Below are positions 21,713 through 32,331 of a stretch of DNA of 64,000 nucleotides, in pieces. The stretch's first letter is position 1. Each line of letters begins with the position of its first letter. The DNA comes from Antedon mediterranea. Taxonomy: Eukaryota > Echinodermata > Crinoidea > Comatulida > Antedonidae. The DNA lies in contig NC_092679.1 in the NCBI RefSeq assembly GCF_964355755.1, forward strand, positions 20,014,932 through 20,078,931, written 5' to 3'. Made by a program: the position numbers and the translations under genes. Below the pieces are notes generated by a model. It was not told the origin of the DNA, ran no database searches, and saw nothing but the letters and a program-made list of their open reading frames with translations.

Positions 21713-22794
21713 AATTGGAGTGGAATTCGTAACAAGTAACCTATTTAATGTTCACTACTTTATACCTGAACGTCTGAAATTTCAACATAACACATAAATA
21801 ACAATTAAGTATAGATTGAAGTTGAGAAGGAAGACTTTAAACAATAAATCAAATGGATTGAGAGCTATTTAAGAAAAAGCTTTTTAACTAACCGTGACAG
21901 TACTAAAGCGTATACAATGTATCAATGATCGTAAATATGCTGAATTTGTATAAAAAATGAGTTTAAGAGCAAATTAACAAGTCTAAGCTCGAGAAGAAAT
22001 GTCAAGTGTCCGATGAGGAAACAAAGTTCAATTATAAGGAAACAAAATCGACTCCAAGAGAGTTGTCGCCAACTAAGAATATCTCAGCATGAAAGAACTC
22101 TGTGATGGCCTGGCAATGCCTTCAGGGGACATCCCTAACAATGGAAAACGTGAACCAGAGGTGTTGTCCACTTCTGATAAGCAATACAGGAGTGCCTGAA
22201 AAAGTCGCCTGAAATGACTATCTGTTATTCCGAACAATGATAATATTAACAGCTTTGCGTTCTGATATGTTTTAAACAATCATAATACTAGCAGCTGGAA
22301 TTAAATTGCGGTGTCCGCAGACGCAGAATGCCTTGAAGCGTGTTAAAACGATAACAGTTCACCTTGGAAGCCTCGACAGTATCACGATCAAAATAGAAAC
22401 AAAATGAAATTCAACCAAGGTGCATGCACGTCAATCATGTTGACGAAATTCAACATAAAAAATGCTTTAAAAAATATATTTTCTATAAATTTGTGTTGTT
22501 TGTTGTTTGTATTCTTTGTGTAAACCATATCAAAAATAGATTTCCAATTTTGCTATGTTGCGGCTACTAGTATCGGTAGCCTTAGTAACGCGAGTGACAT
22601 GTTGATTGGCTGTCATCACTCATCATAAATTTGTGTTTGCATCAACACAACATTGCCTTAAGTAATTAATTAAACATTCAATCCATAAAAGTACATATTA
22701 ATTTAAGCTGTTACAAAATCAATCTGAATATATTTAATAGATTTTTAGTTGAAAACATATATTCAAAGTAGTATGCAAGTTATGTTTTTAATAG
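21713..22794. other. No gene seen
   Basis: Unique-looking AT-rich DNA. The minus frame at 22073-22279 shows no family signature. Confidence 0.4.
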
Positions 22795-23110
22795 ACACTA
22801 TCAAACTAGTTTGACAAAAAAAGTGTGATGTGCCCAAATATGGTAGTGATATGCTCAAATATGGTAGTGACATGACATCATCATGTCCATGGGCACATCA
22901 CATGTTACAAATGTATTTTTTTCTTTTGTTTATGGGTCTTGCGTGACAAGTATTCTCTTCTTGCAAGATCCTCTATTAATGGTATTTTTTGTATTTTCTC
23001 ATTATAAATTATCATTCTTTTTTATTGTATTGTTATACCATTGATAGAAACTAATAAATGTTGAATTATAATGGTGAATTACATAAAGTTTGATAGTGTG
23101 GACAGGGCTT
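22795..23110 (+). mobile_element. Foldback MITE family 1, copy h, split by repeat C
   Basis: The left arm and core (22795-22915, two internal units) and the right arm (23083-23110, TTTGATAGTGTGGACAGGGCTT) are separated by about 170 bp of repeat C in inverse orientation. TTACA occurs at both junctions (about 22915 and 23080), which could be a 5-bp target duplication. Confidence 0.85.
22907..23082 (-). repeat. Dispersed repeat C, copy 2, inserted in a MITE
   Basis: Reverse complement of 4482-4652 with modest divergence. The clean split of the host MITE shows that repeat C is a mobile unit with defined ends near ACAAATGTATTTTT and TTGAATTATAATGGTGAATT. It has no coding capacity and its class is unknown. 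Confidence 0.8.
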
Positions 23111-23614
23111 TATTGGATAAGAATTTTGATATGACTAAAAAATATAGTAAAGTTATCAATCTGCTATTTCCTTTTCAACTAGGAAGGAAGTTATTCATAC
23201 TTGTGTATGGTATCAAATAAAGAAATCCCTGGATGCTATAATACATTGCCCTGGATGAATCCTTGCACTGGTCAAGATTATATGGGTGAATCTTAACATT
23301 GTTCAAATCAGAGACCATGCTGTTAGTGATGAAGATTAAATTATCCTAATGGTCTTTGGCAATTTCAATGAAGATCTTGACCACTATAATTGCTTGTTTT
23401 CTGATTTGACCAGTGGAAGGATTCAACAAACAGTTAATGGTCAAGATCTTTAAAATTGAGTTTTTTAAATGGGACATTGAAGGAGGGCGTACGGCTGGGG
23501 CAAGGATGGGGTGGTATTTAAAGCTATTGGTTTACAATGTTATTTAAAGAATTAAAAGTATTATAGACATTGTTAACGAAATCAATAATGGTTCTGGTAT
23601 TAATTTATAAAAAG
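23111..23614. other. No gene seen
   Basis: Nothing recognised except ordinary AT-rich sequence. Confidence 0.4.
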
Positions 23615-23690
23615 AACTACTAAAATCGGACAAGATTTGAACCCATAATCTTATGATATGAAGCAGAGTGTTTTACCATAGTCAGGGAAT
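23615..23690 (-). repeat. tRNA-like SINE head (weak candidate)
   Basis: On the minus strand a B-box-like GGGTTCAAATCTTGTC follows an A-box-like TATGGTAAAACACTCTG by about 30 bp. No cloverleaf could be folded reliably. Confidence 0.3.
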
Positions 23691-24780
23691 AATTTCGCCA
23701 GTGTAGCATAGCAAAAAGCTATACAAAACAAAAATATTGCAAAAAATACAATACAAAACTATGTTTCTTGACTCAAAAATCAGTTTGATTAGCAATTTTG
23801 CTAAACAAAATTACAAAATGAAATTTTTTTCTGATAGTACCATCAAAGATACAGTATGTAATAAAAATGTTGTTGTACTGTATATAGGGTTGTATACAAA
23901 AAAAGATATTTACATACTGAATTTCTAATTACTATTACAGATTAGTTAAATGTGCAATACCGTAATTAAACAACAACATGTTCTGATCTATATCAACAAT
24001 ATACTGGTATACACACGTAAATTACTAAAGAAGGGATTTGTAATTCCTGTTATAAGTATTATAGATATTATTAGTAATCATTATAGCAATACTTAACAGT
24101 AGGCCTACGCAGGCGACAAATCCACTATTGTTTTCTTCGTCACGTTCTATGTAAAACTAATCTATCATTAAAGGTCAAAGAGTATATAAATAGTTATTAA
24201 TATTTATATTCTATTCTTAAAATAATACTCCAATATATACAGTGGTAAGACACATTCAGTATCTACCAATATGTCCTCTTTTAGGGATGTGTCCACATAA
24301 CAGTGTTGGCCTGTGGGCTACATAGTGTATATGAGCCCTTGTTCTTCTCATGGGAAATTGTCCCCTTATAGGGATGTTCCCTGAAAAGAGACGTTATGTA
24401 TATTTTCATTTGTGCTCTCCCTGTTTGACAGCTGAAATGAAATTATGAAATAAACTTTTTTGATATCTACTATCTAGCTATATCTATCTATTAAAGTATG
24501 TAATGGTTCTGAGACATCTCGTAGAATTATAGAAGAAAGAATAATTGTAAAGCTTGGCACTCTTGCCCCTACCGGCATAAATGTACAATTTAGATCCTTT
24601 AAACATTAATTTTGCCAGAGACATTCACATATTAACAATTATTTACACTTGAACCTTTATCTTTGTTTTAAATTTCCTGCTTTATAAGCAACCATTCCTG
24701 CTTTGTACACCATAGCTTTTGGAGGCGTGCCTTTATAACTATGCCTTTTGTTTGTTAACATCTTTGATTGGCTGATTTGT
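23691..24780. other. No gene seen
   Basis: AT-rich. A weak 'GGGACAC'-family remnant (ATGTCCTCTTTTAGGGATGT and TGTCCCCTTATAGGGATG) lies at about 24270-24390. Confidence 0.4.
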
Positions 24781-24829
24781 TTTATTATGTAATTTTGTGA
24801 CTTATATATGTTATCCTTTGTTACAATTC

Positions 24830-24990
24830 TTTTCACCTGATGATGGGCTATGCCCGAAACATGTCGTTAAAATAAATCTATATTGAGGCAGTTTTAACTT
24901 ATTTGATCTTGATTTTTTTTCTATATCCTGCCTATGCAGCTCTTTGATTTATATATCTATCTATATCTGTCTGTCTGTCTATATCTTCGG
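24830..24990 (+). repeat. Hammerhead-bearing repeat end followed by (TATC)n
   Basis: A hammerhead-like core at 24837-24865 is followed by about 90 bp and then ATCTATCTATATCTGTCTGTCTGTC microsatellite. The layout (core, about 100-130 nt, microsatellite) is the same as in repeat B, although the intervening sequence differs. Confidence 0.5.
24837..24866 (+). ncRNA. Hammerhead-ribozyme-like core (locus B)
   Basis: CTGATGA, then T, a four-pair stem GGGC/GCCC with loop TAT, then GAAAC, then ATGTC. Core nucleotides are exact. Stem III would be only A-U and C-G with a two-base gap, and stem I pairs partially (upstream TTTTCAC with downstream GTTAAAA, one mismatch). This is the best stem I of the three loci. 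Confidence 0.55.
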
Positions 24991-25732
24991 CTGGATGGAC
25001 CATGGATGTATATTTTATACCTCCCATGGATGGACCACTCTTGTAAAATATTCTTGAAATAAATAAAATAAAATAAATACTTAATTAATGTTTTAATGAA
25101 CCTTATTTTTGTAAATTTGATCAAATATATGATTTAATTGTGAAAGTTTTATTTGTTTTACTATATTTCTGTCGAGGAAAAAAATGTTTCCATGTACACC
25201 TTTTTATATATGGAATAAAGATTTTTATTTGACTTGATTTACTTAGGCCTACTGTTTACAATACTCCATTTACTGTACAAACCCTATGTATCTACTTAAT
25301 GTTTATGATTTTCTTCATTTTTTTTTATTGTATTGCAATTTAAAAATACCTTTTTATTTGTTTTTAATTACAATTGTCATACTATCCTTGGCAGTCTGTT
25401 AACTGTACCTGAAATTACTGCATCATTCAAATTGACAATGTTAAAACACTCAAAACAAAACACATGTATAATCCTACAAGGCTGTTTCGCCATTTTACTA
25501 CATAAGTTTATATATAACAATACAAAAAATCCAAAAGGCTGGTTAAACCAGGGCCATTGATCGGTAACGGACCTGGTTAAAATTGTACCAATCAATGCAA
25601 TTAGTGTTTAGTGGGAAAATTGAACCAATCAATACTAAAGATATAGAAATACAGTAAATTCCCATACTGTTCAACATACAAGTGATTATTACTAGTTATA
25701 AATAAAGGCACATTAACAATAGAAATATATAA
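24991..25732. other. No gene seen
   Basis: AT-rich. Frames at 25333-25595 on both strands show no family signature. Confidence 0.4.
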
Positions 25733-26104
25733 TTGTTGAAAAGACAATTTTCTGAAGGTTATTACCCATAGATATTATTGTATTTCTAATACAATATAAT
25801 AATTATATTAGAAGTAATTTAGTTTCTTCATATAGAAGATAAACGCTAATCTTTGTGTGATCATTTTCTCTTTTTACAACAATGAACAACAAAAGTTTGT
25901 TTTGAACTTGTCATAATGTTGAAGAGATATAACTTTTTGGAGGTTATTACCCATTGAATTGATTGTATTTCTAATACAAGAATAATCATATTAGAAATAA
26001 TTTAGTTCCTTTATCGAAGATAAACGCTAATCTGTGTGTGATCTATTTTCTCTTTTGACAACAATGAACAACAAAAGTTTTGAATACGTTTGAACTTGTC
26101 ATAA
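25733..26104. repeat. Tandem duplication, period about 185 bp
   Basis: Two units (from 25733 and about 25916) share GGTTATTACCCAT, TGTATTTCTAATACAA, AGATAAACGCTAATCT and ACAATGAACAACAAAAGTTT. TTGTATTTCTAATACAA is itself palindromic in each unit. Confidence 0.85.
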
Positions 26105-26494
26105 TAAAAAAAAAGTTTGGTTTGGGAGGTTTAGCACTTTGTGGTACTTGCTACAATGACTGTTAACAGGTTACTAACCTCAAAATGGTGATGATCGATT
26201 AATGGTTATATTATCTATTTAGATCATCTGTACTGATAAAAAAAGCTTTTCAAAGTTTAGGTTCAAATCTTTTCTAGGTCTTTTAGTTCCATTTCATAGT
26301 CACACCTCGAAATTGGGACAATAGATAGCTATCTACTTTAGTAATAAAAGGATATCTGTATGTAATCATTCATGTCATTTAACTTGAGTGAGAGATAAAC
26401 AGACATTATAATATAGGAATGGGAAGAACTAATAATAGGTGATGTCATCAATTTGGGCATTTTGTACCGTTCTTGTGTTATATTGAAATATATT

Positions 26495-26590
26495 TTTGCG
26501 CTGCTCATTTAGGCAGTTATATTCAAGAGAACGGACGCATTAGGAAGCAGTTACCACACGGTAGCTTATAGTTTACTACGGCTGAAAAAA
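26495..26590 (+). repeat. Dispersed repeat D, copy 1
   Basis: Shares GCTGCTCATTTAGGCAG.TA, CAAGAG.AC..ACGCATT and a GGCTGA end with 27255-27346. Diverged, roughly 70% by eye. Class unknown. Confidence 0.45.
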
Positions 26591-26720
26591 TGGGTATGAA
26601 ACTCGGACTGGGCATGCGCACACACCAAAGCATGCCTGGGAAAAGAGAGTCTATGAAAACATTTGCTGATAAATATTGAGATGCATGTAGAAAAAAGTTA
26701 TTGAGAGATTGTTGAGGCAT

Positions 26721-27254
26721 TTTTTATAAGAAATATTTCTTTTTTGATTATGAATTTGAAAAATAAGAAAGTATATCATTTCACTCTTCTTCTCTGAAAG
26801 CATTGTATAACATTACAACATTTTTATATAGCCTAATGAGTTAACATAGTGTTAGGAAGTGACCATGGAGCCTTGTTAAAACTCTTTATATATCTTGTAG
26901 TACATTTTTGATTCATTATTGATTATTGTGAATGCTTTAGTAGGATTAACCTTGGAGCTTCTTGTCTTTTTGATCCTACCATTGAACCAAAGGCTCTTGA
27001 CATCTAACAATAGCAAACTACAATCCAGGGATGAAGCTACTTCAATCTACCTTTTGATACAAATAATGAATGTTGGAGAATATTTTCAGGCATACGTCAG
27101 TAGGCAAATTTTAATTTCTGGAATTAATAGTACAGTAGTAGATTAAGTTCAACACTTTTAAATTTTGTTTAGGCTCTTGACCCTCCCGACTTCAAAATCC
27201 TGGATTAAGTCAGACATTAGTTTTGTTAAATTATAAAACACCTACTGTTCAAAA
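26721..27254. other. No gene seen
   Basis: The 75-codon plus frame at 26919-27146 has no recognisable motif. Nothing else noticed. Confidence 0.4.
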
Positions 27255-27346
27255 GTGATTTTTCACGCTGCTGCTTTAGCCAGCTACGTACCAAGAGGAC
27301 TACTCATTCAGAAGCTATAAGCAAGCAGCAGTTATAGTTCTAGAGG
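27255..27346 (+). repeat. Dispersed repeat D, copy 2
   Basis: Diverged direct relative of 26495-26590. Also holds the word AGCAAGCAGCAGT. Confidence 0.45.
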
Positions 27347-27941
27347 CTGATGTTTTTGATAATTTGTAAACTTGTTTATCAATAGTAATCCACTACTTCC
27401 ATCTCCCATCAAATCAATGTAGAAGGGGATTCTACAAAAATGTCAATCTCAAATTTTTAATGCTTGTTTTGTCTCTTGATTTGGAGTTCCCGTACTCACA
27501 TCTTATTTATATGATATGATGAATTCTGTATTTGTGCGCATATAATTGTCTTGATTGATCTTACATAAAGATCTGTTTTAATGAGCACTTTGAGCTACCT
27601 TAACTAGGATAATATTCAATTAATCAGTATTAGCCTAAATCAGGCTAGTCTTTATTACCGTCTTACCTATATTTAGGATTGAGAAGAACAGCAACTTCAA
27701 ATATAAATGCACGGTAAAATGTCGATTACTAATACATAAATAATCCATGAACTGGTTTTTAAAATGTTAAAATGTTAATAAACCATCTTTATGTTGGTTA
27801 AGGTTAATTCGTTAATACTTAAGTTAAGTATGGTGATTAATTAATAGTCGCAATAGGACAATGGCAATAACCAGTTATGTTGATAGCATAGTAGTATGCT
27901 GCAACTTCAAACTGGTATTTTATTGGCCGATTGGGGATGTA
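27347..27941. other. No gene seen
   Basis: AT-rich leader to the SINE, nothing recognised. Confidence 0.4.
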
Positions 27942-28266
27942 AGGGCTTGTGGCGCAGTGTGTTGGACGTTGGACTACCGATCGTCAGACCTAGGTTCGAA
28001 TCCAACTCTCGCCGCATTGCTTGTATCCGTAGGGAAGATACTTTACTTACGTTGCCTCTCTCCACCCAGGTGTATAAATGGGTACCCAGTTAGATCTAGA
28101 CACAACTTTGCGCTGGTTTACCGGCTGCATTATGGGAGTATGTTTCCATACGTGTTTGATCCCAAAAAATACTGTGGTAATAATGCTTGTAAAGCGCCTT
28201 TGAGCATGATTACTCATGAAAAGGGCGCGATATAAATGTGGTATTATTATTATTATATTATATTAC
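27942..28266 (+). mobile_element. tRNA-derived SINE with LINE-like tail
   Basis: About 325 bp. The head (27943-28015) has the pol III A box TGGCGCAGTGTGTTGG and an exact B box GGTTCGAATCC, ending GCCGC like a tRNA acceptor region. A body of about 170 bp follows (GGTGTATAAATGGGTACCCAG). The tail TAAAGCGCCTTTGAGCA...GGGCGCGATATAAATG ends in (ATT)n, which resembles L2/CR1-type LINE 3' ends and would recruit such a reverse transcriptase. Overlapping frames are not genes. Confidence 0.85.
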
Positions 28267-28465
28267 TTGGTACCTCTATACATGGAGGATGACTTTTCTG
28301 TGAATGTGATGAAGTCAACGCTCTAGAGTATTTGTACAATACATCTATGTAGTGAATAGGTACATACAAAGAACCAACAAAATGAATTTCAAATCATTGA
28401 GAGCAAAACATTTCTGATTTGGGAGAGAATCTGGTTTTCAGAGTCTTGTTTGAGTTGATGGTGTC

Positions 28466-28679
28466 GATTAATATAATACTAATAGTGCCTTGGTAATAAG
28501 GTTAATATAATACTAATAGTGTCTTGGTAATAAGGTTAATATAATACTAATAGTGCCTTGGTAATAAGGTTAATATAATACTAATAGTGCCTTGGTAATA
28601 AGGTTAATATAATACTAATAGTGCCTTGGTAATAAGGTTAATATAATACTAATAGTGCCTTGGTAATAAGGTTAATATC
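28466..28679 (+). repeat. 34-bp minisatellite, about 6.3 units
   Basis: Unit GTTAATATAATACTAATAGT plus GCCTTGGTAATAAG. Copies start at 28467 (first base differs), 28501, 28535, 28569, 28603 and 28637, then a partial. Only one internal substitution (GTCTTGG in the second) was noticed, so the array is young. Confidence 0.95.
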
Positions 28680-28948
28680 AAGGCCATAGAAACCATGAAT
28701 ATAATAAGTCTATTATATACCAGTAACTATTTTGTTATAAATAGTATATGGATAATCCTAATGATTTATGGATATGATCTAACTTTCAAAAGAAGAAAAA
28801 ATATGGAATTAAACTATTGTACTCATACCAATAGGACGTTCAAATAATATAACTAAACAGATTATTATTCCAAGGTTTATGGAACTGATTTCCATCATCC
28901 TAACTAATGGAGGATTATCAAAATCTAAGTGTCACTGTAAGAAGATCT

Positions 28949-29172
28949 TAACAGAATTAACGGATTAAACAAGTTCACAATCCGTCATATGTTTCTTGAT
29001 TCACTTGTATTTTATTTTATTTTTATTTCAACAATATTTTACGAGGTATTGTTATAAAGATTATATTTGTTTAACTCTTTTAAATCATATCGTATCTGTC
29101 AAAAAATTACTTAACAGAATTAACAGCTTAAACAAGTACACCATCCGTGATGTGGTTCTTGATCTCTTTTGT
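28949..29172. repeat. Direct repeat of about 60 bp, spaced 160 bp
   Basis: TTAACAGAATTAACGGATTA at 28949 and TTAACAGAATTAACAGCTTA at 29111 continue as AAACAAGT..CACAATCCGT.AT and TTCTTGAT for about 60 bp each. Confidence 0.75.
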
Positions 29173-30037
29173 AAAAAATCAATAAAAATTGTACGTTTCT
29201 AAAGACGCAGAATAAATTTATATATAGCGATGATGTCATTATTTCCTATCATATCTGTGTCAGATTTATAAATCTTTTACAAAGTAAAATGTTGATTTAT
29301 TGTCAATAATAATAATAATTTATTATGATGCTATCGTGTATCTGCATATTATAATACATTTATTATTTTAAAAATCTTTAAATATCTTTTATTACGATAT
29401 TCATGGTAATCATTTTTATAAAGAAGGAAAAAAAGCCATTCTAAATTACAAAGAAATGGGCTAATATGACGTTAAATTCGTAATACCAAATTCATATAAT
29501 AGCTATAATAGCTATATAATTCAGTTTAATGTATTATTTAATAACAAAGGATAAATCTATAACCTTTATTAGTTATTCACGATCATTCAATACATTAAAT
29601 TTTTTTTTTGCGGATTCACGGCTTACGACATTTTGGTTTTCCTGTACATTGTTGGAGGATTAGACTGGTATACATATTTGGCTATATTTCTCGGAAAGTG
29701 ACGCCTCTCATATAAAATAGACGCAATGTGTATGTTATAAAGTATTATTGTGGTCTTGCATATTTAGTTCAGGTCAAATGGAATAGCAATTTAATAGTAT
29801 GTAATGAGTTAAAATTAGACCAATCTGAATACTATTGTTGAGAGTTTAATTAAAGAGAAAATTTAGAAGCACCGACATTTTAATATAGCCCACGTCCCAA
29901 ACATTGTGTAAGCCCATGAGCCTTTATTACACTCAAAGAATAACAGGAGCTGTAGTAACCCCAAGGTCCAGGACTCAATCTTACTGTAGTGTCAGAGTTG
30001 TAACTTATCTGTGTGTCTACCCTTTATACTTAATAAA
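29173..30037. other. No gene seen
   Basis: AT-rich with a short (AAT)n at about 29308. Nothing else recognised. Confidence 0.4.
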
Positions 30038-30220
30038 GGCCAATTTACACAGACGAGCGGTAACAGTAAGCAGAAAAACCGTGTAGCTTGTCCACGTAGA
30101 ATCTGCATCTATCCTCATCGGAAATCGCTCATCAATTTCTCACTTTGTGTAAATGGTCATAAGGAATAACATAGATTCTATATTTTTATTACCGTTACCG
30201 CTTGTCTTTGTAAATAAAAC
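30038..30220. mobile_element. MITE-like element with ~28-bp TIRs
   Basis: Left ATTTACACAGACGAGCGGTA (about 30045) matches the reverse complement of the right end, ATTTACAAAGACAAGCGGTA (to about 30215). A second nested pair, CTCACTTTGTGTAAATGG, lies inside. Non-coding. Confidence 0.6.
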
Positions 30221-31329
30221 TTGATGATACATTATAGTTTTATTTCATCCTGTAATTGGGTATATGAAATTATTAAAAACATTTTTTAATAAAATAATGT
30301 TATGATCGAATAAATTTATGAAAGAAAATCAACATTATTACACTTTTATCATCTGTTACTTGAAACTACAAAATATAAATATGTATTTCGGACATAATAA
30401 TGTTTATGATCAAAATATATGTAGCATTTTCTCAACAATAAAACCAACAGTGTATGACAATTAGATTAATAATAATTATAATTCTACTAGGCAACTCGGA
30501 AGTATAACAATCATTTCTATGGAAACCAAATCCAAGGAGAAACGATGACTCACAATCTATTGTTATTAAGTTAACATTGTGTATTTTATTAAACGTGAAC
30601 ATCTCTTATGCAGCGTATGACACTTGACAGGGCATCAGTGGTCAACTGTAACGTTCATGATATTAATCATTTTATTCTCAAACAATAGAATTGCAGACAC
30701 AATAGTGAAAAATGACAACAATGATACTTTTTATGAAAGATTACTATGACTGGTTAACAAACCACACTAACTTTTTTTTTTTCGCTAATGGATTCTTAAA
30801 TCGGTGCTTATCTTTTCAAAAAGCAGACAATAGATATAGTCAATTAAGTACACATATTTTTAATTGGTGGCAGAATTAAGGTGTGTGACCGACACAATAT
30901 TGATCGATAAAACGAAGAGGTCGCAAGTTTACGAATTCTGGGTCACAAGATTTTGTCGCATATTATTAATATCTAATAAAAATTCAATTTATTCTTATTA
31001 TGAAAGTATTATTGATTAATATAATAAGATGCTTTATAATAGTGGCACTGTAAGTTGGGTATTCAATCAGAGAGTTCTATTATTATATATATATATATAT
31101 AAATCGTGGTGAATTTAACGCAGACCATGAAAGCGAAAGTGCTCGATACAAAATGTAGAGCCAAATATAAATAAATGAAAGACGCTAGTAAATTACCAAC
31201 TGAACATTTTATTGCACTACAGGCTGTTTCATGAGTATGAACTCAATCTTCAGGTGCTTGGCTCTGAATGATAGTCACAAGTATACAGTATATTTATTTA
31301 TATATATATATATATATATTATTATTATT
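30221..31329. other. No gene seen; (TA)n tracts
   Basis: AT-rich. (TA)n runs at about 31082-31100 and 31290-31318. Confidence 0.4.
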
Positions 31330-31502
31330 AAATCCAAAGGCAAATTACTGAAAAAAATGACAATGCTGTGGGTATCAGTGGCTGGATCTCAATGGAGACT
31401 ACTAAAAAAAAGCGAAAAGCTAAATCAAAACGATAAAGTAAACAGCCAGAAAAGTTAGCAGAGCTTTTGGGCAACACAGCCCTTCATCAGTGCAAGTATA
31501 TT
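31330..31502 (-). repeat. Dispersed repeat B, copy 2
   Basis: Same orientation and about the same length as 4660-4828, flanked on both sides by TA/ATT microsatellite. It includes the degenerate hammerhead-like core at 31453-31490. The plus-strand frame crossing it is not a gene. Confidence 0.75.
31453..31490 (-). ncRNA. Degenerate hammerhead-like core (locus C)
   Basis: On the minus strand CTGATGA and a GGGC/GCCC stem with a longer loop (TGTGTT) are intact, but GAAA has become AAAA, which should destroy activity. Otherwise collinear with locus A. Confidence 0.4.
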
Positions 31503-31784
31503 ATTATTATTAAAATACAAAGATTCAGTAAATTTTATTTACTTAAAATGAAAATTAATTTTGCTTGGCATAATTAAGGCATAGTTAAGACAATAACTGA
31601 TAATCAAATTAAAAAAACAAGGCCATATACATGGATGGCTGTAGTCGCATGTTAAAATTTTAGTGTTTACTGACCGACTGACCTACCAACCGACCGACAC
31701 GCTGTACAGTAGAGTCACGTTTGCACGTGACTAAAAATACTTCATATTATATGATAAAATACGAAAAGCATTCATAAAAATAAT

Positions 31785-31912
31785 TATCTTCTTTGGGACA
31801 TCCCTATTCAGGGGACACCATTATTATAAGACTAAGATGACATTTCCAATGAAATGAACGATGTGGAGCAATATATAACACTACACACAACCCCTATTCA
31901 GGGGTCACCTTG
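31785..31912 (+). repeat. 'GGGACAC' family member
   Basis: TTCTTTGGGACATCCCTATT, CAGGGGACACCATTATT and, after about 75 bp, CCCCTATTCAGGGGTCACC. A short (TTTA)n follows at 31919-31947. Confidence 0.6.
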
Positions 31913-32161
31913 TACTGTATATTTATTTATTTATTCATTTATTTATTTCTTCTTTCTTTAAACTGAAATACACTTTCAATACAAATGTACTGATTTCCAA
32001 AGTGGTTCAGTAAACATAATATTTACAACAAAAATAAAATAAAAAGAAAAACAAAAGGAAAGAAAACAGATATAAAACTATTTACAATTGTGAAGGCAAA
32101 AAGGTTAATACATATATGTTTTTTATAGTGAAGATTTAAAAGTTGCCAAAGACATATTCCT

Positions 32162-32331
32162 AAGCTCTGTCTACACGTACTATCAAACTAGTTTGACAAA
32201 AAAGTATGATGTGCCCAAATATGATAGTGATATTCCCAAAATATGGTAGTGATATGAGATCATCGTGTCCATATATGGGCACATTACATTTTTTTTTAGT
32301 CACAGAAAGTTTCATAGTATAGACAAAGCTT
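32162..32331 (+). mobile_element. Foldback MITE family 1, copy i
   Basis: AAGCTCTGTCTACACGTACT to TAGTATAGACAAAGCTT, with two internal units. The left arm has a small insertion (ACGTAC). Confidence 0.88.

Noticed and set aside
27943-28015. A genuine tRNA gene
   Set aside because: Pol III boxes are good but the arms do not fold cleanly, and a SINE body with a LINE-like tail follows.
28466-28679. 34-bp direct repeats as a CRISPR array
   Set aside because: Units are head to tail with no spacers, and the genome is eukaryotic.
31231-31458. 75-codon plus frame as a gene
   Set aside because: It lies across a TA microsatellite and repeat B, whose other copy does not keep the frame.
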